Source: Bacteroidota bacterium | GTDB taxonomy: Bacteria > Bacteroidota > Bacteroidia > Bacteroidales > VadinHA17 | Reading direction: 5' to 3' | Length of the DNA: 64,000 nt | NCBI GenBank assembly: GCA_016718875.1 | Contig: JADKBL010000001.1 | Coordinates: 1 to 64,000 of the forward strand | Shown: positions 9,926 to 18,312 of the stretch, piece after piece | Layout of the letters: every line of letters starts with the position of its first letter | Numbering within the stretch: the first letter of the stretch is position 1 | Position numbers and translations under genes: made by a program | The notes under the pieces: generated by a model | What the model saw: the letters and a program-made list of their open reading frames with translations, nothing else | Told to the model about the DNA's origin: nothing | The model's database searches: none

Positions 9926-10666
9926 TTATTTTAGTCCGATGTCTGTATCCTTAACATGAGTTATTGCGTATTGTTCAACATACTCCCTGAATTTATCAAG
10001 ATCATATGTATTTCCCACCTTATAATCTCCGATTGATGTTCTTTCAAGTGCCGATAAATAACAGCCGCTGTTAAGGGCATTTCCAAGGTCGCGTGCAAAT
10101 GACCTTATGTAAGTCCCCTTGCTGCATACAATCCTGACTCTGATCTCCGGATTATTAAATGATATCAGCTCTATCTCCCTGAACCAAACTGTAACCGGCT
10201 CCAGGTCCTTGTGAATTCCTTGTCTGGCAAATTCATAAGCTCTCTTTCCGGAAATCAGCTTTGCGGAATAAATGGGAGGAAGCTGTTTTTGTTCTCCAAG
10301 AAAACCTTTCAGTTTCTCCCTCACCAGCTCCTCAGTAATATGATCTGTGGGATATGTAAAATCTGTTTCTGTTTCAAGATCAAAAGATGGCGTTGTTGCA
10401 CCGGCAGTGAAAGTTGCAACATACTCTTTATCAAGGTCCCGGAATCCATCGATACTCTTTGTTGCCCTTCCTGTACAGATTATCATAAGGCCACTGGCAA
10501 GGGGATCTAGTGTTCCTGCATGACCCACTTTAATTTTTTTCAAACCCAAAATACTTCTCAGAATTCCCCTGACTTTATTGACAAGATCAAAGGAGGTCCA
10601 GTACAAAGGTTTATTGAAGAGAAGAACCTGTCCCTCTTCAAATACAGAAAGCTTTTCAGAAGACAT
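9926..10666 (-). CDS. truB: tRNA pseudouridine(55) synthase TruB
   Basis: Makes pseudouridine 55 in the T-loop of tRNAs. The catalytic motif GHAGTLDPLASGL is present (Asp54 from the chosen start), with LLFNKPLYWTSFDLVNKVR before it and CSKGTYIRSFARDLG later, as in TruB. The start at 10666 (MSSEKLSVFE) is preferred to the ATG at 10696, because it gives an 11-base overlap with the uppP stop and removes an unconserved 10-residue extension. The product is 246 residues. Translational coupling to uppP is likely. Confidence 0.95.
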   Translation of the reverse strand: MSSEKLSVFEEGQVLLFNKPLYWTSFDLVNKVRGILRSILGLKKIKVGHAGTLDPLASGLMIICTGRATKSIDGFRDLDKEYVATFTAGATTPSFDLETETDFTYPTDHITEELVREKLKGFLGEQKQLPPIYSAKLISGKRAYEFARQGIHKDLEPVTVWFREIELISFNNPEIRVRIVCSKGTYIRSFARDLGNALNSGCYLSALERTSIGDYKVGNTYDLDKFREYVEQYAITHVKDTDIGLK

Positions 10667-11447
10667 TAAATCCGAGTAGAATTGAGAAAATACCAATTAG
10701 AACACAATAAGCTGCAAACCAGAAAAGGTTTCCTCTTTTTACCAGTTCAATCATCCATTTACAGGCAAAATATCCGGATATAAAAGCAGTTACAAATCCT
10801 GCCAATATCACTGTAAATGAAGTACCTTCTGTAGTAAAATCCCCGGACATCATCTCAACAAGGTTTGCACCGACTATCGGAACCAGCACCATAAGAAATG
10901 AGAACTTTGCAATATCGGCTTTTCTGTTCCCAAGCATCATTCCTGTAGCAATTGTTGCTCCCGATCTTGAAACTCCCGGAAGTATCGCGATAGCCTGAGC
11001 AATACCTACAATAAAGGAGTCAAGGAATCCTATCGGCCTTTCTTTAGGTCTGATATAAAGGGTAAGTAATAACAAAACAGCTGTTGCTAAAAATTCTATG
11101 CCGAGTGAGACCATATTCCCGGTAAAAAAATTTTCAGCAATCTCTTTCAGGAAAAATCCCGCAAAAGCAGTGGGGATCATTGATATAACTATTTTTGAGA
11201 TATAAATAGTCTCCTCATTCCATTTAAATTTGAAAAATCCGCCAATCAATGCTGAAATCTCTTTCCACAGAACAACAATTGTACTTAAAACAGTAGCTCC
11301 ATGTACTGCAATGGAAAAATAAAAATTGGCTTCATGGTCAATCCCGAAAAGGTATTTTCCAAGCTCAAGATGTCCTGAGCTGCTGACCGGTAAAAACTCT
11401 GTTAATCCCTGTATCAGTCCAAGGATTATTGCTTCAATGAGATTCAT
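10656..11447 (-). CDS. uppP: Undecaprenyl-diphosphatase (BacA/UppP)
   Basis: Integral membrane phosphatase of 263 residues that recycles undecaprenyl diphosphate to the monophosphate carrier for cell-wall and polysaccharide synthesis. The first signature GLTEFLPVSSSGHLELG (residues 14-30) and the second, PGVSRSG (157-163), carry the usual Glu, Ser and Arg residues. Multiple hydrophobic helices follow. It lies between the DUF3098 gene and truB, a common Bacteroidota arrangement. Its stop overlaps the truB start region. Confidence 0.97.
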   Translation of the reverse strand: MNLIEAIILGLIQGLTEFLPVSSSGHLELGKYLFGIDHEANFYFSIAVHGATVLSTIVVLWKEISALIGGFFKFKWNEETIYISKIVISMIPTAFAGFFLKEIAENFFTGNMVSLGIEFLATAVLLLLTLYIRPKERPIGFLDSFIVGIAQAIAILPGVSRSGATIATGMMLGNRKADIAKFSFLMVLVPIVGANLVEMMSGDFTTEGTSFTVILAGFVTAFISGYFACKWMIELVKRGNLFWFAAYCVLIGIFSILLGFNVF

Positions 11448-11500
11448 TATGATTACATTACTTTATTTATGAATTTCAGCTGCAGACCAGATTATTCTTA

Positions 11501-11749
11501 CTACACTTTCGGTTTCTTCATTATCGCCCAGATCTCAAAAATGAACCCTGCAAGAACCACGATCGGAGCAAGCGTTATACGTCTGAAGCTGAAGATTTCT
11601 TCACTGAATTTATTCGGATCATCCGACTTGCCTCCGAGCATAAGCAGGAAACCCAGTACAATTATGCCAAACCCGATTGCAAGAAGTTTGTAGTTTTCAG
11701 GTCCGAGTGCAAAATTCAGCTTATCCTTATTTTCGTTTTTTGTTCCCAT
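11501..11749 (-). CDS. DUF3098 family small membrane protein
   Basis: 82 residues with two hydrophobic segments: LLAIGFGIIVLGFLLMLGG (about 22-40) and ITLAPIVVLAGFIFEIWAIM (about 58-77). Length, sequence and position between ftsX and uppP match the DUF3098 family found throughout Bacteroidota. Function is unknown; the constant neighbourhood suggests an envelope or cell-division link. It starts 7 bases after the ftsX stop codon, so the two are surely co-transcribed. Confidence 0.88.
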   Translation of the reverse strand: MGTKNENKDKLNFALGPENYKLLAIGFGIIVLGFLLMLGGKSDDPNKFSEEIFSFRRITLAPIVVLAGFIFEIWAIMKKPKV

Positions 11750-11756
11750 GATAATT

Positions 11757-12635
11757 TCAATAATAAAGTTCGTCTTCCGAAATACTAAGATACCTGTTAA
11801 CGGAAAAGAATGTTGAGATAATATTAATTAATATTCCTACCAAAATCAGCAAGACACCAAGAAGCAGCAAGAGATTTGTACTTCTGAAGGTAAACAAAAG
11901 GAAAAACTCCTTTTCAATAAGGTAAAGCATTCCCATCAGAAGAGCCATAGCAATCAGTGCAGCTACAAGCCCGTGAATAGCGCTCTGTAAAAGGAAAGGC
12001 CTTCTTATAAAGCCTCTTGTAGCACCAATAAGCTGCATTGTCCTTATTATAAACCTTTTTGAATAAACAGACAACCTGATGGTATTGTTAATTATTGTTA
12101 TGGCAATCAGGAAAAGAAATGAACTTATTATCAGCAGAAAAAAGCTGATTTTTCTTACATTTTCATTGATCAGAAACAGAAGAGATTCCTGGTAATAAAC
12201 CTCTTTTACAAATGGGTATTCCAGAACATACTTTTCAATTTTTACAACACTGTCAGGACTTGTATATTGTGCATACAGATAAACATCTATTGAAGGAGGC
12301 AGCGGATTGTCGCCAAGGAAGTTTATGAAATCCTCACCAAGCTCTTCTTTCATTTTAGAGGCTGCTTCGCTTTTTGAAACATACTCCGTCGATTTAACAT
12401 AAGGTTTTGCATCAAGGTCTTTCTGAAGTACTCTGATATCGGCCTCCTTTGCATCATCATCAAGCATTATGGAAAATGAAAGACTCTCACGGAAATAATC
12501 CGAAAGCTCCTTGGCATTAATAAGCAGCAGCCCGAGAACACCAAGTAAGAAAAGCACTAATGAAACACTTATAACAAGTGTAACATAGGAACTTCTTAAT
12601 CTTGCTTTTGACAGTCCGTTTTGCTTGCTCTTCAA
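11757..12635 (-). CDS. ftsX: Cell division protein FtsX (ABC transporter permease-type)
   Basis: Membrane partner of the FtsE ATPase, which links septal-ring assembly to peptidoglycan hydrolase activation. The 292 residues show the FtsX layout: a short basic N-terminus, TM1 (about 17-39), a periplasmic domain (about 40-162, with KSTEYVSKSEAASKMKEELGEDF and NPLPPSIDVYL), then TM2-TM4 near 163-184, 217-241 and 252-276. RTMQLIGATRGFIRRPFLLQS between TM2 and TM3 is the typical FtsX cytoplasmic loop. ftsE is not adjacent, which is usual in this phylum. It is the first gene of the run leading to queA. Upstream lies an interspersed palindromic repeat at 12662-12750. Confidence 0.95.
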   Translation of the reverse strand: MKSKQNGLSKARLRSSYVTLVISVSLVLFLLGVLGLLLINAKELSDYFRESLSFSIMLDDDAKEADIRVLQKDLDAKPYVKSTEYVSKSEAASKMKEELGEDFINFLGDNPLPPSIDVYLYAQYTSPDSVVKIEKYVLEYPFVKEVYYQESLLFLINENVRKISFFLLIISSFLFLIAITIINNTIRLSVYSKRFIIRTMQLIGATRGFIRRPFLLQSAIHGLVAALIAMALLMGMLYLIEKEFFLLFTFRSTNLLLLLGVLLILVGILINIISTFFSVNRYLSISEDELYY

Positions 12636-12661
12636 ACTATATAATGTTAAATTTTAATAAT

Positions 12662-12750
12662 CCCCTTACCTTCTTACCCCTAAATCCCCCAAGGGGGACT
12701 TTAAAAATCACATTTGTATCTAAGCCCCCCTTGGGGGGTTGGGGGTATTC
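12662..12750. repeat. Interspersed palindromic element (cccctaaatccccc type)
   Basis: Between ilvE and ftsX sit two imperfect palindromes, tcccccaaggggga (12685-12698) and aagccccccttggggggtt (12723-12741). The outer sequences cccctta and gttgggggtattc complement in style. This is a Bacteroidota-type intergenic repeat. It sits in the ftsX leader, where its hairpins could affect the mRNA. Confidence 0.8.
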
Positions 12751-12772
12751 AGATGATATTTTGAAGTCTACC

Positions 12773-13792
12773 TCATTCCACAATTGAAATCCATCCGAAC
12801 GTATCCTCAGCATCACCGCACTGAATTGCAATGAGCTTTTCATACAGTTTCATTGAAACGGCTCCCGGTTTTCCATCTTTGCAATACTCATAGATCTTGT
12901 TTTTATCAGGATCAACAATTTTTGCAATTGGTGTTATTACTGCTGCTGTACCGCAGGCCCCTGTTTCTGAGAATTCTGCAAGCTCCTCAACAGGTACCTG
13001 CCTTCTTTCGGTTTTCATACCAAGACTTCCTGCAATTTCAATAAGGCTCATATTGGTGATTGACCCGAGTATCGATTCTGATTTAGGTGTCACATATGTG
13101 TTTCCTTTTATTCCAAAAAAGTTTGCCGGTCCGCATTCATCAATATATTTCTTTTCTTTTGAATCCAGAAAGATGGTACTTGAATATCCACCGTTTTTTG
13201 CAGCAATTATTGCACGCATGCTTGCAGCATAATTGCCTCCGACCTTGAATGTTCCTGTTCCAAGAGGAGCTGCCCTGTCAATATCCCTGCATATCAGCAT
13301 ATTCACAGGCTTGATGCCCTCTTTGAAATATGGTCCTACCGGAGTTACAAATACAATAAAAGTATACTCCAAAGCGGGTTTGACACCAACCTCCGGACCG
13401 CTGCCATAAAGAAGCGGACGAACATAAAGTGTTGCACCTGACCCATATGGAGGGACAAATTTCCTGTTCAGATTAATTACTTTGAAAATTGCCTCCCTGA
13501 ACATTTCAACAGTGACCTGTGCCATCTTTATTCCATCAGCTGAAGCCAGCATGCGTTTAGCATTTTCTTCCCAGCGGAATAATCTCACTTTACCATCTTT
13601 CCCCATATATGCCTTAAGCCCTTCGAATGCCTCCTGCCCGTAATGAAGTCCTGTAGCAGCAATATGAATATCAATATATTCCGAAGCAGAAACTTCCAGT
13701 TTTCCCCATTTTCCATCCTTATATACACAACGGACATTATAATCGGTCTTCATATATCCGAAGGGAAGGTTTTTCCAGTCAAGCGTTTCCAT
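12773..13792 (-). CDS. ilvE: Branched-chain amino acid aminotransferase (class IV, PLP-dependent)
   Basis: Transfers the amino group between glutamate and branched-chain 2-oxo acids, the last step of Leu/Ile/Val synthesis and the first of their breakdown. The 339 residues match the BCAT type: GLHYGQEAFEGLKAY (49-62), YVRPLLYGSGPEVGV, PLGTGTFKVGGNYAAS with the PLP lysine at 183, and SETGACGTAAVITPIA near the C-terminus for cofactor phosphate binding. The gene is transcribed towards ftsX, but the repeat element between them makes a shared operon uncertain. Confidence 0.95.
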   Translation of the reverse strand: METLDWKNLPFGYMKTDYNVRCVYKDGKWGKLEVSASEYIDIHIAATGLHYGQEAFEGLKAYMGKDGKVRLFRWEENAKRMLASADGIKMAQVTVEMFREAIFKVINLNRKFVPPYGSGATLYVRPLLYGSGPEVGVKPALEYTFIVFVTPVGPYFKEGIKPVNMLICRDIDRAAPLGTGTFKVGGNYAASMRAIIAAKNGGYSSTIFLDSKEKKYIDECGPANFFGIKGNTYVTPKSESILGSITNMSLIEIAGSLGMKTERRQVPVEELAEFSETGACGTAAVITPIAKIVDPDKNKIYEYCKDGKPGAVSMKLYEKLIAIQCGDAEDTFGWISIVE

Positions 13793-13869
13793 AAGATCCT
13801 TTTTTTGATATTCGGGTTAAAAGTACATTTTTAAAATTTATCCTGAAGCAAAATCATCCTGAAATCGGA

Positions 13870-15324
13870 TTATTGTTCCTTGTCATACAGCGCTACTACC
13901 TGAGCTTCCACCTCAACAGTCCTTAGTACCCTGGCTGTCTCCGTGACAAAAATGTGCTTGTAAAGCAGCTTTGTCTGGATCTCTGCCCATTCCGTATCCT
14001 CATACAGAGTACCATGTTCAGCAATCTCTTTTCTGAGTTTTCCGGTCAACACCGGATAATCAACTCTTCCCATATATTCAAATCTTGCATCATGCAGAAT
14101 TTTATCCTCGAGACTTAAAATCGAATCGGAGAATGAGTTTCTGATCAGCTTTCTTGTTTCATCCACATTTTCCTGGTTAAATCCATGCCGGGGAAGTACC
14201 TCTTCAACATTCCTTATTGCTCCTTCAAGTGGCTTAAAATAATCTGAAATAAATCCTGTAAGAAGGAAGATCGCTGCAAGTTTAAGATTAATAATCTCTT
14301 CTTCACCAACATTCTCTGCTCTGGAAAGGAGATCAACCTGGCTGCATATATTCTTAAACATAGCTTCATTATTGAAATACGTGTTTGCCGGAGCTTCTGT
14401 CCCGAACATTTTCGCAACAAGCTCTTCCATGTCTTCAAGTTTCAGCAACTGCATCTTCACAACAAACTTCCTGTTTGGTCCACCAGTCTCATCACACAAC
14501 TCAGGAATGATGTTTTTAACAAAATACATCTCAAGTTCACCCTTGTATTTTACAGGCATCTTGCCCCTGTATTCACAAGAAAAGAATTCTTTTACAAACT
14601 CATATGTAGTACCGGATATATTAATTTTCCCTGCTTCACCCGATGATTCCATACGGCTTGCAGTATTTACTGTATCGCCCCAGATATCATATGACATTTT
14701 CTTCTGACCCACCACTCCTGCAACCACTGTTCCTGTATGTATTCCAATCCTTATATCCCAGAACTTCATCCCTTCAAGTTCCGAACTCTCTTTCAGTTTT
14801 GTCATATATGTCCTCATCTCAAGTGCGGCAAGTATCACTTCAACAGGATTGGTCCTGTTTTTCTCAGGGATACCGCCTGCACACATATATGCATCTCCGA
14901 TTGTTTTTATCTTTTCAATCCCGAATTTTTCCACAACTGAATCAAATGTGAAGAAAAACTTATCGAGTTCATCAATCAGTACTTCAGGATTCATCTCCTC
15001 GGCGATTTTTGTGAAGCCCTGTATATCAGAGAAAAGTACTGTCACAAAATTATATTTGATCTTTGTTGCCTTCCCCTTTGCCATTAGCTCATCGGCAGTA
15101 TTCTTTGGCAGAAGATTTGCCAACAATGCCTCGGTCCTTTCTTTCTCCCTCACCAGTTCTTCGGTTCTCTCATTTATTATCTGCTCTAGCTGGTACTGCC
15201 TGAATGCGAAGCCGAGATTCAGATGATTATAAAACACCCAGAATATTAACAGAATTAATACCAGGAAGCCTGCAGATACGATGATCAGCGAAAGGGACAT
15301 AAAAATAATTGAGCTTTTAACCAA
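13870..15324 (-). CDS. Membrane-anchored class III adenylate cyclase with degenerate HD-type domain
   Basis: 484 residues. One membrane helix (about 8-32) is followed by a coiled coil (42-70) and a class III cyclase catalytic domain (about 90-270). The metal-binding Asp100 (FSDIQGF) and Asp144 (KTIGDAY), adenine-selecting Lys140 and Asp213 (YDIWGD), and transition-state Asn220 and Arg224 (NTASRM) are all present, so ATP to cAMP activity is expected. The C-terminal part (about 285-484) aligns along its length with the HD domain of the paralogue at 18313-19716, but the metal-ligand positions are lost: FHDVGH is FLLTGF here and VKHT is EAMF. The domain probably serves regulation or dimerisation. 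The two paralogues lie about 3 kb apart with rdgB and porZ between them. A degraded phosphodiesterase origin is inference. Confidence 0.9.
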   Translation of the reverse strand: MVKSSIIFMSLSLIIVSAGFLVLILLIFWVFYNHLNLGFAFRQYQLEQIINERTEELVREKERTEALLANLLPKNTADELMAKGKATKIKYNFVTVLFSDIQGFTKIAEEMNPEVLIDELDKFFFTFDSVVEKFGIEKIKTIGDAYMCAGGIPEKNRTNPVEVILAALEMRTYMTKLKESSELEGMKFWDIRIGIHTGTVVAGVVGQKKMSYDIWGDTVNTASRMESSGEAGKINISGTTYEFVKEFFSCEYRGKMPVKYKGELEMYFVKNIIPELCDETGGPNRKFVVKMQLLKLEDMEELVAKMFGTEAPANTYFNNEAMFKNICSQVDLLSRAENVGEEEIINLKLAAIFLLTGFISDYFKPLEGAIRNVEEVLPRHGFNQENVDETRKLIRNSFSDSILSLEDKILHDARFEYMGRVDYPVLTGKLRKEIAEHGTLYEDTEWAEIQTKLLYKHIFVTETARVLRTVEVEAQVVALYDKEQ

Positions 15325-15404
15325 TCAAAAGTAGCACTTAAAACAGAGAGGGCAAAAGGAAAGCGCATTTTTGAGTATTTTTACAGGCAAAATAAACATA
15401 GCAA

Positions 15405-16001
15405 ATGGAGATAATCTTCGCTTCAAATAACGATCATAAGATCAGGGAAATCAGAAGTATCATCGATAGCAGCATTAAACTTCTGAGCCTTCATGATATG
15501 AATATCAGGGAAGATATACCTGAGGAGGAGCCTAACCTTGAGGGAAATGCGCTGGCCAAGGCAAGATACGTTCACAGAATTACAGGGATGAATGTTTTTG
15601 CAGATGATACCGGCCTTGAGGTTGATGCTCTGGGCGGACTCCCCGGAGTTAAATCGGCCAGATTTGCAGGTGAAAGCAAGGATTTTTCGGCCAACATTGA
15701 CAAGCTGCTTCTGATGCTTGGATCAAATAAAAACCGGAAGGCACAGTTCAGAACCGTCATAGCTCTTATCTGGGAAAACGAAGAGTATCTTTTTGAGGGA
15801 ATTGTTGAAGGGCAAATAATCAATGAAAGAAGAGGAATCGAAGGTTTTGGATACGACCCTGTATTCATCCCTGATGGGAAAACCAGAACATTTGCTGAAA
15901 TGCCTCTCAAAGAAAAAAACGAAGTGTCTCACAGGGCAAGAGCTTTTGAAAAGCTCAGGACTTTCCTTCTCCAGATTAAACTTAACGGCAATAAACCTTA
16001 A
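15405..16001 (+). CDS. rdgB: Non-canonical purine NTP pyrophosphatase, RdgB/HAM1 family
   Basis: House-cleaning enzyme that hydrolyses XTP, dITP and ITP to the monophosphates. The N-terminal IIFASNNDHKIREI substrate loop, the FADDTGLEVDALGGLPGVKSARFAG core and the GFGYDPVFIPDG motif, with SHRARAFEKL at the end, are diagnostic. 198 residues is the family length. It begins a short plus-strand run with porZ, whose start lies 20 bases after this stop. The divergent neighbour is the membrane cyclase. Confidence 0.96.
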   Translation: MEIIFASNNDHKIREIRSIIDSSIKLLSLHDMNIREDIPEEEPNLEGNALAKARYVHRITGMNVFADDTGLEVDALGGLPGVKSARFAGESKDFSANIDKLLLMLGSNKNRKAQFRTVIALIWENEEYLFEGIVEGQIINERRGIEGFGYDPVFIPDGKTRTFAEMPLKEKNEVSHRARAFEKLRTFLLQIKLNGNKP

Positions 16002-16021
16002 TAAATATTGTTTACCATAAG

Positions 16022-18307
16022 ATGAGGAGGATAATTTCCATAATCTTTCTGATTGCATCTTTTCCGGCTATGCGCGGTCAGACTCCTGTCGGAAGCTGGT
16101 CAGATCATCTTGTTTACAACTCGGTATCAGCTGTTTGTGCTTCTTCAAAAGAAATTTATGCCTCAACAGGTTCTTCAGTTCTTGTGTTTAACAGGGAGTA
16201 TAATGAACTTAAGAAAATGTCGACAATTAACGGACTTACTGAAACAGGAATAAGCTCAATTAACTGGTCAGAAGAAAATAAAACTCTTGTAATTGCATAT
16301 GTAACAACCAATATTGATCTCATAAAGAACAATACAATTTACAATATTCCTGATATAAGCAGAAAATATATTCCGGGGAAAAAGGAAGTTAACAGAATAA
16401 GAATCAGGGGAAAATATGCATATCTGGCCTGCAGCTTCGGTATTGTTGTAATTGACTTGCTCAAAAATGAAATCTACGATACCTGGAAACCAGGTTCCGG
16501 GTCAGCTACCACTGAAATATGGGATCTGACATTCGGTAATGGGAAGATATATGCGGCGACCGGAGCAGGAATATACTCAGCCGATCAGACAAATACCGGT
16601 CTTGCCTATTACGGAAACTGGACTTTAATTTCTGATTTCCCGGAACCACTTGGTAAATACACTTCTGTTGTTTTTTCAGGGAATAAACTATATGCCAATC
16701 TTTCTGTTAAAAATGATGCCGGTGATTACATATATTCATACGACGGTAATCCGGCTTTGTTCTCATACGTACCTGGATTCTATAACCGGTCTTTCGAATC
16801 AACACCTGATGGTTTTATTATTACATCCTCATCTACAGTAAAGCAATATAATTCATCAGGTTCAATAATCAGGACTGTTGAATCGACCCAATGGCCAAAT
16901 CCTGATTTTTACCAGGCTGTTGAAAGCAATGGAGAAATATGGATCGCCGACAGAATATCAGGGCTTCTCAGGTACCTTAATTCAAACACTATTACACCAT
17001 TTACCCTGCCCGGGCCCTTATCAAATAATGCATTCCATATCACCTCAGCCAAAGGGAAAACAATTATTGCAGCAGGAGGAACCGATGTTTCCTGGAATAA
17101 CCAATGGAGATCCTTACAAATCTCTATTCATAATGAAAATGAATGGACAGGCATATCTTCTGCTTCTGTATCTGATGGAATAAGAACTCTTATCGATCCT
17201 GACGACAGGGATCATTTTTTTGTTGCAACCTGGGGTGGTGGATTGCTTGAGTATAAAAACAATGAACTGGTTAATCAGTACAGTTACACAAATTCACCTC
17301 TGCAGACAATCATACCCGGAAGGCCTTATGTAAGAATTTGTGGCATGGCCATGGATAAGGACAAGAACCTTTGGATTACCCAGTCGGAGGTTCCAGGAAG
17401 TATGAAAATCCTGAAATCTGATGGTACCTGGATTGTTAATCCGCTAACAATAGATGCTCAGATGATCGGCGATCTGATAATAACAACTAAAGGTCAGAAA
17501 TGGATTATTCTCCCACGGGGAAATGGGCTTTTTGTTTTCGATGATAATAAGACTCCCGGAATATTTACAGATGATAAGTATAAAAAAATGCTTATCGAGG
17601 AATCAGATGGCGACATAATTTCTTATATCTATTCGATTGCCGAGGACCTTGAAGGAAATATCTGGGTTGGCACCGATCAGGGACCTCTGGTATATTACAA
17701 TCCTGAAAGAGTCTTTACTGATAAGCTGAAAGCATTCAGAATCAGGATACCAAGGAATGATGGCAGCAACATTTATGATTATATGCTGCAGACAGAAGTT
17801 ATTACAACTATTGCCATAGACGGGGCTAACAGGAAATGGCTTGGTACAGAGAAGGCCGGAACATATCTCCTGTCACCTGATGGAACAGTACAGGTAAAAA
17901 AATATACCGAGGAGAACAGCCCTTTGCTTTCAAATTCTATTGTCTCACTTGCTGTTGATGACAAAACCGGAGATGTCTGGTTCGCTACTTCAAGAGGAGT
18001 TCAGTCTGTCAGGGGTGATGCTATTGAAGGGATGGATGAGTTTACCAGTGTTTATGCCTTTCCTAATCCTGTAAGGCAGGAATTCTCAGGAAATCTTACT
18101 ATAACCGGACTTGTACGTGACTCCAGGATCAAGATTACTGATGTAAGTGGAAACCTTGTTTATGAAACAGAATCTTCAGGAGGAATGGCTTCCTGGGATC
18201 TGAATACCTATAACGGACGCAGGGTGGCAACAGGAGTATATCTGGTTTTTTGTGCAAGCAATGATGGCACCGACTCGTGTGTAATAAAGGTGCTTGTAAT
18301 AAAATGA
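16022..18307 (+). CDS. porZ: Type IX secretion system protein PorZ-like (two beta-propellers and C-terminal sorting domain)
   Basis: 761 residues with a signal peptide (about 1-20, ending MRGQ). Then comes GSWSDHLVYNSVSAVCASSKEIYASTGSSV, the PorZ N-terminal propeller signature, and a second propeller rich in NLWITQ, NIWVGTDQG and GDVWFATSRGVQS blades. The C-terminal domain starts at VYAFPNPVRQEFSGNLTI and ends LVIKV-like, the form of a T9SS type A sorting domain. PorZ is part of the surface attachment complex that processes T9SS cargo. Position next to rdgB and close to recO is common in Bacteroidota. It implies that the organism secretes cargo by T9SS, though no other por genes are in the window. 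Confidence 0.88.
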   Translation: MRRIISIIFLIASFPAMRGQTPVGSWSDHLVYNSVSAVCASSKEIYASTGSSVLVFNREYNELKKMSTINGLTETGISSINWSEENKTLVIAYVTTNIDLIKNNTIYNIPDISRKYIPGKKEVNRIRIRGKYAYLACSFGIVVIDLLKNEIYDTWKPGSGSATTEIWDLTFGNGKIYAATGAGIYSADQTNTGLAYYGNWTLISDFPEPLGKYTSVVFSGNKLYANLSVKNDAGDYIYSYDGNPALFSYVPGFYNRSFESTPDGFIITSSSTVKQYNSSGSIIRTVESTQWPNPDFYQAVESNGEIWIADRISGLLRYLNSNTITPFTLPGPLSNNAFHITSAKGKTIIAAGGTDVSWNNQWRSLQISIHNENEWTGISSASVSDGIRTLIDPDDRDHFFVATWGGGLLEYKNNELVNQYSYTNSPLQTIIPGRPYVRICGMAMDKDKNLWITQSEVPGSMKILKSDGTWIVNPLTIDAQMIGDLIITTKGQKWIILPRGNGLFVFDDNKTPGIFTDDKYKKMLIEESDGDIISYIYSIAEDLEGNIWVGTDQGPLVYYNPERVFTDKLKAFRIRIPRNDGSNIYDYMLQTEVITTIAIDGANRKWLGTEKAGTYLLSPDGTVQVKKYTEENSPLLSNSIVSLAVDDKTGDVWFATSRGVQSVRGDAIEGMDEFTSVYAFPNPVRQEFSGNLTITGLVRDSRIKITDVSGNLVYETESSGGMASWDLNTYNGRRVATGVYLVFCASNDGTDSCVIKVLVIK

Positions 18308-18312
18308 TCCTC

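Noticed and set aside
12637..12843. Minus-strand frame of 68 codons upstream of ftsX
   Set aside because: It runs over the palindromic repeat and the ilvE 3' end in another frame and has no recognisable domain.
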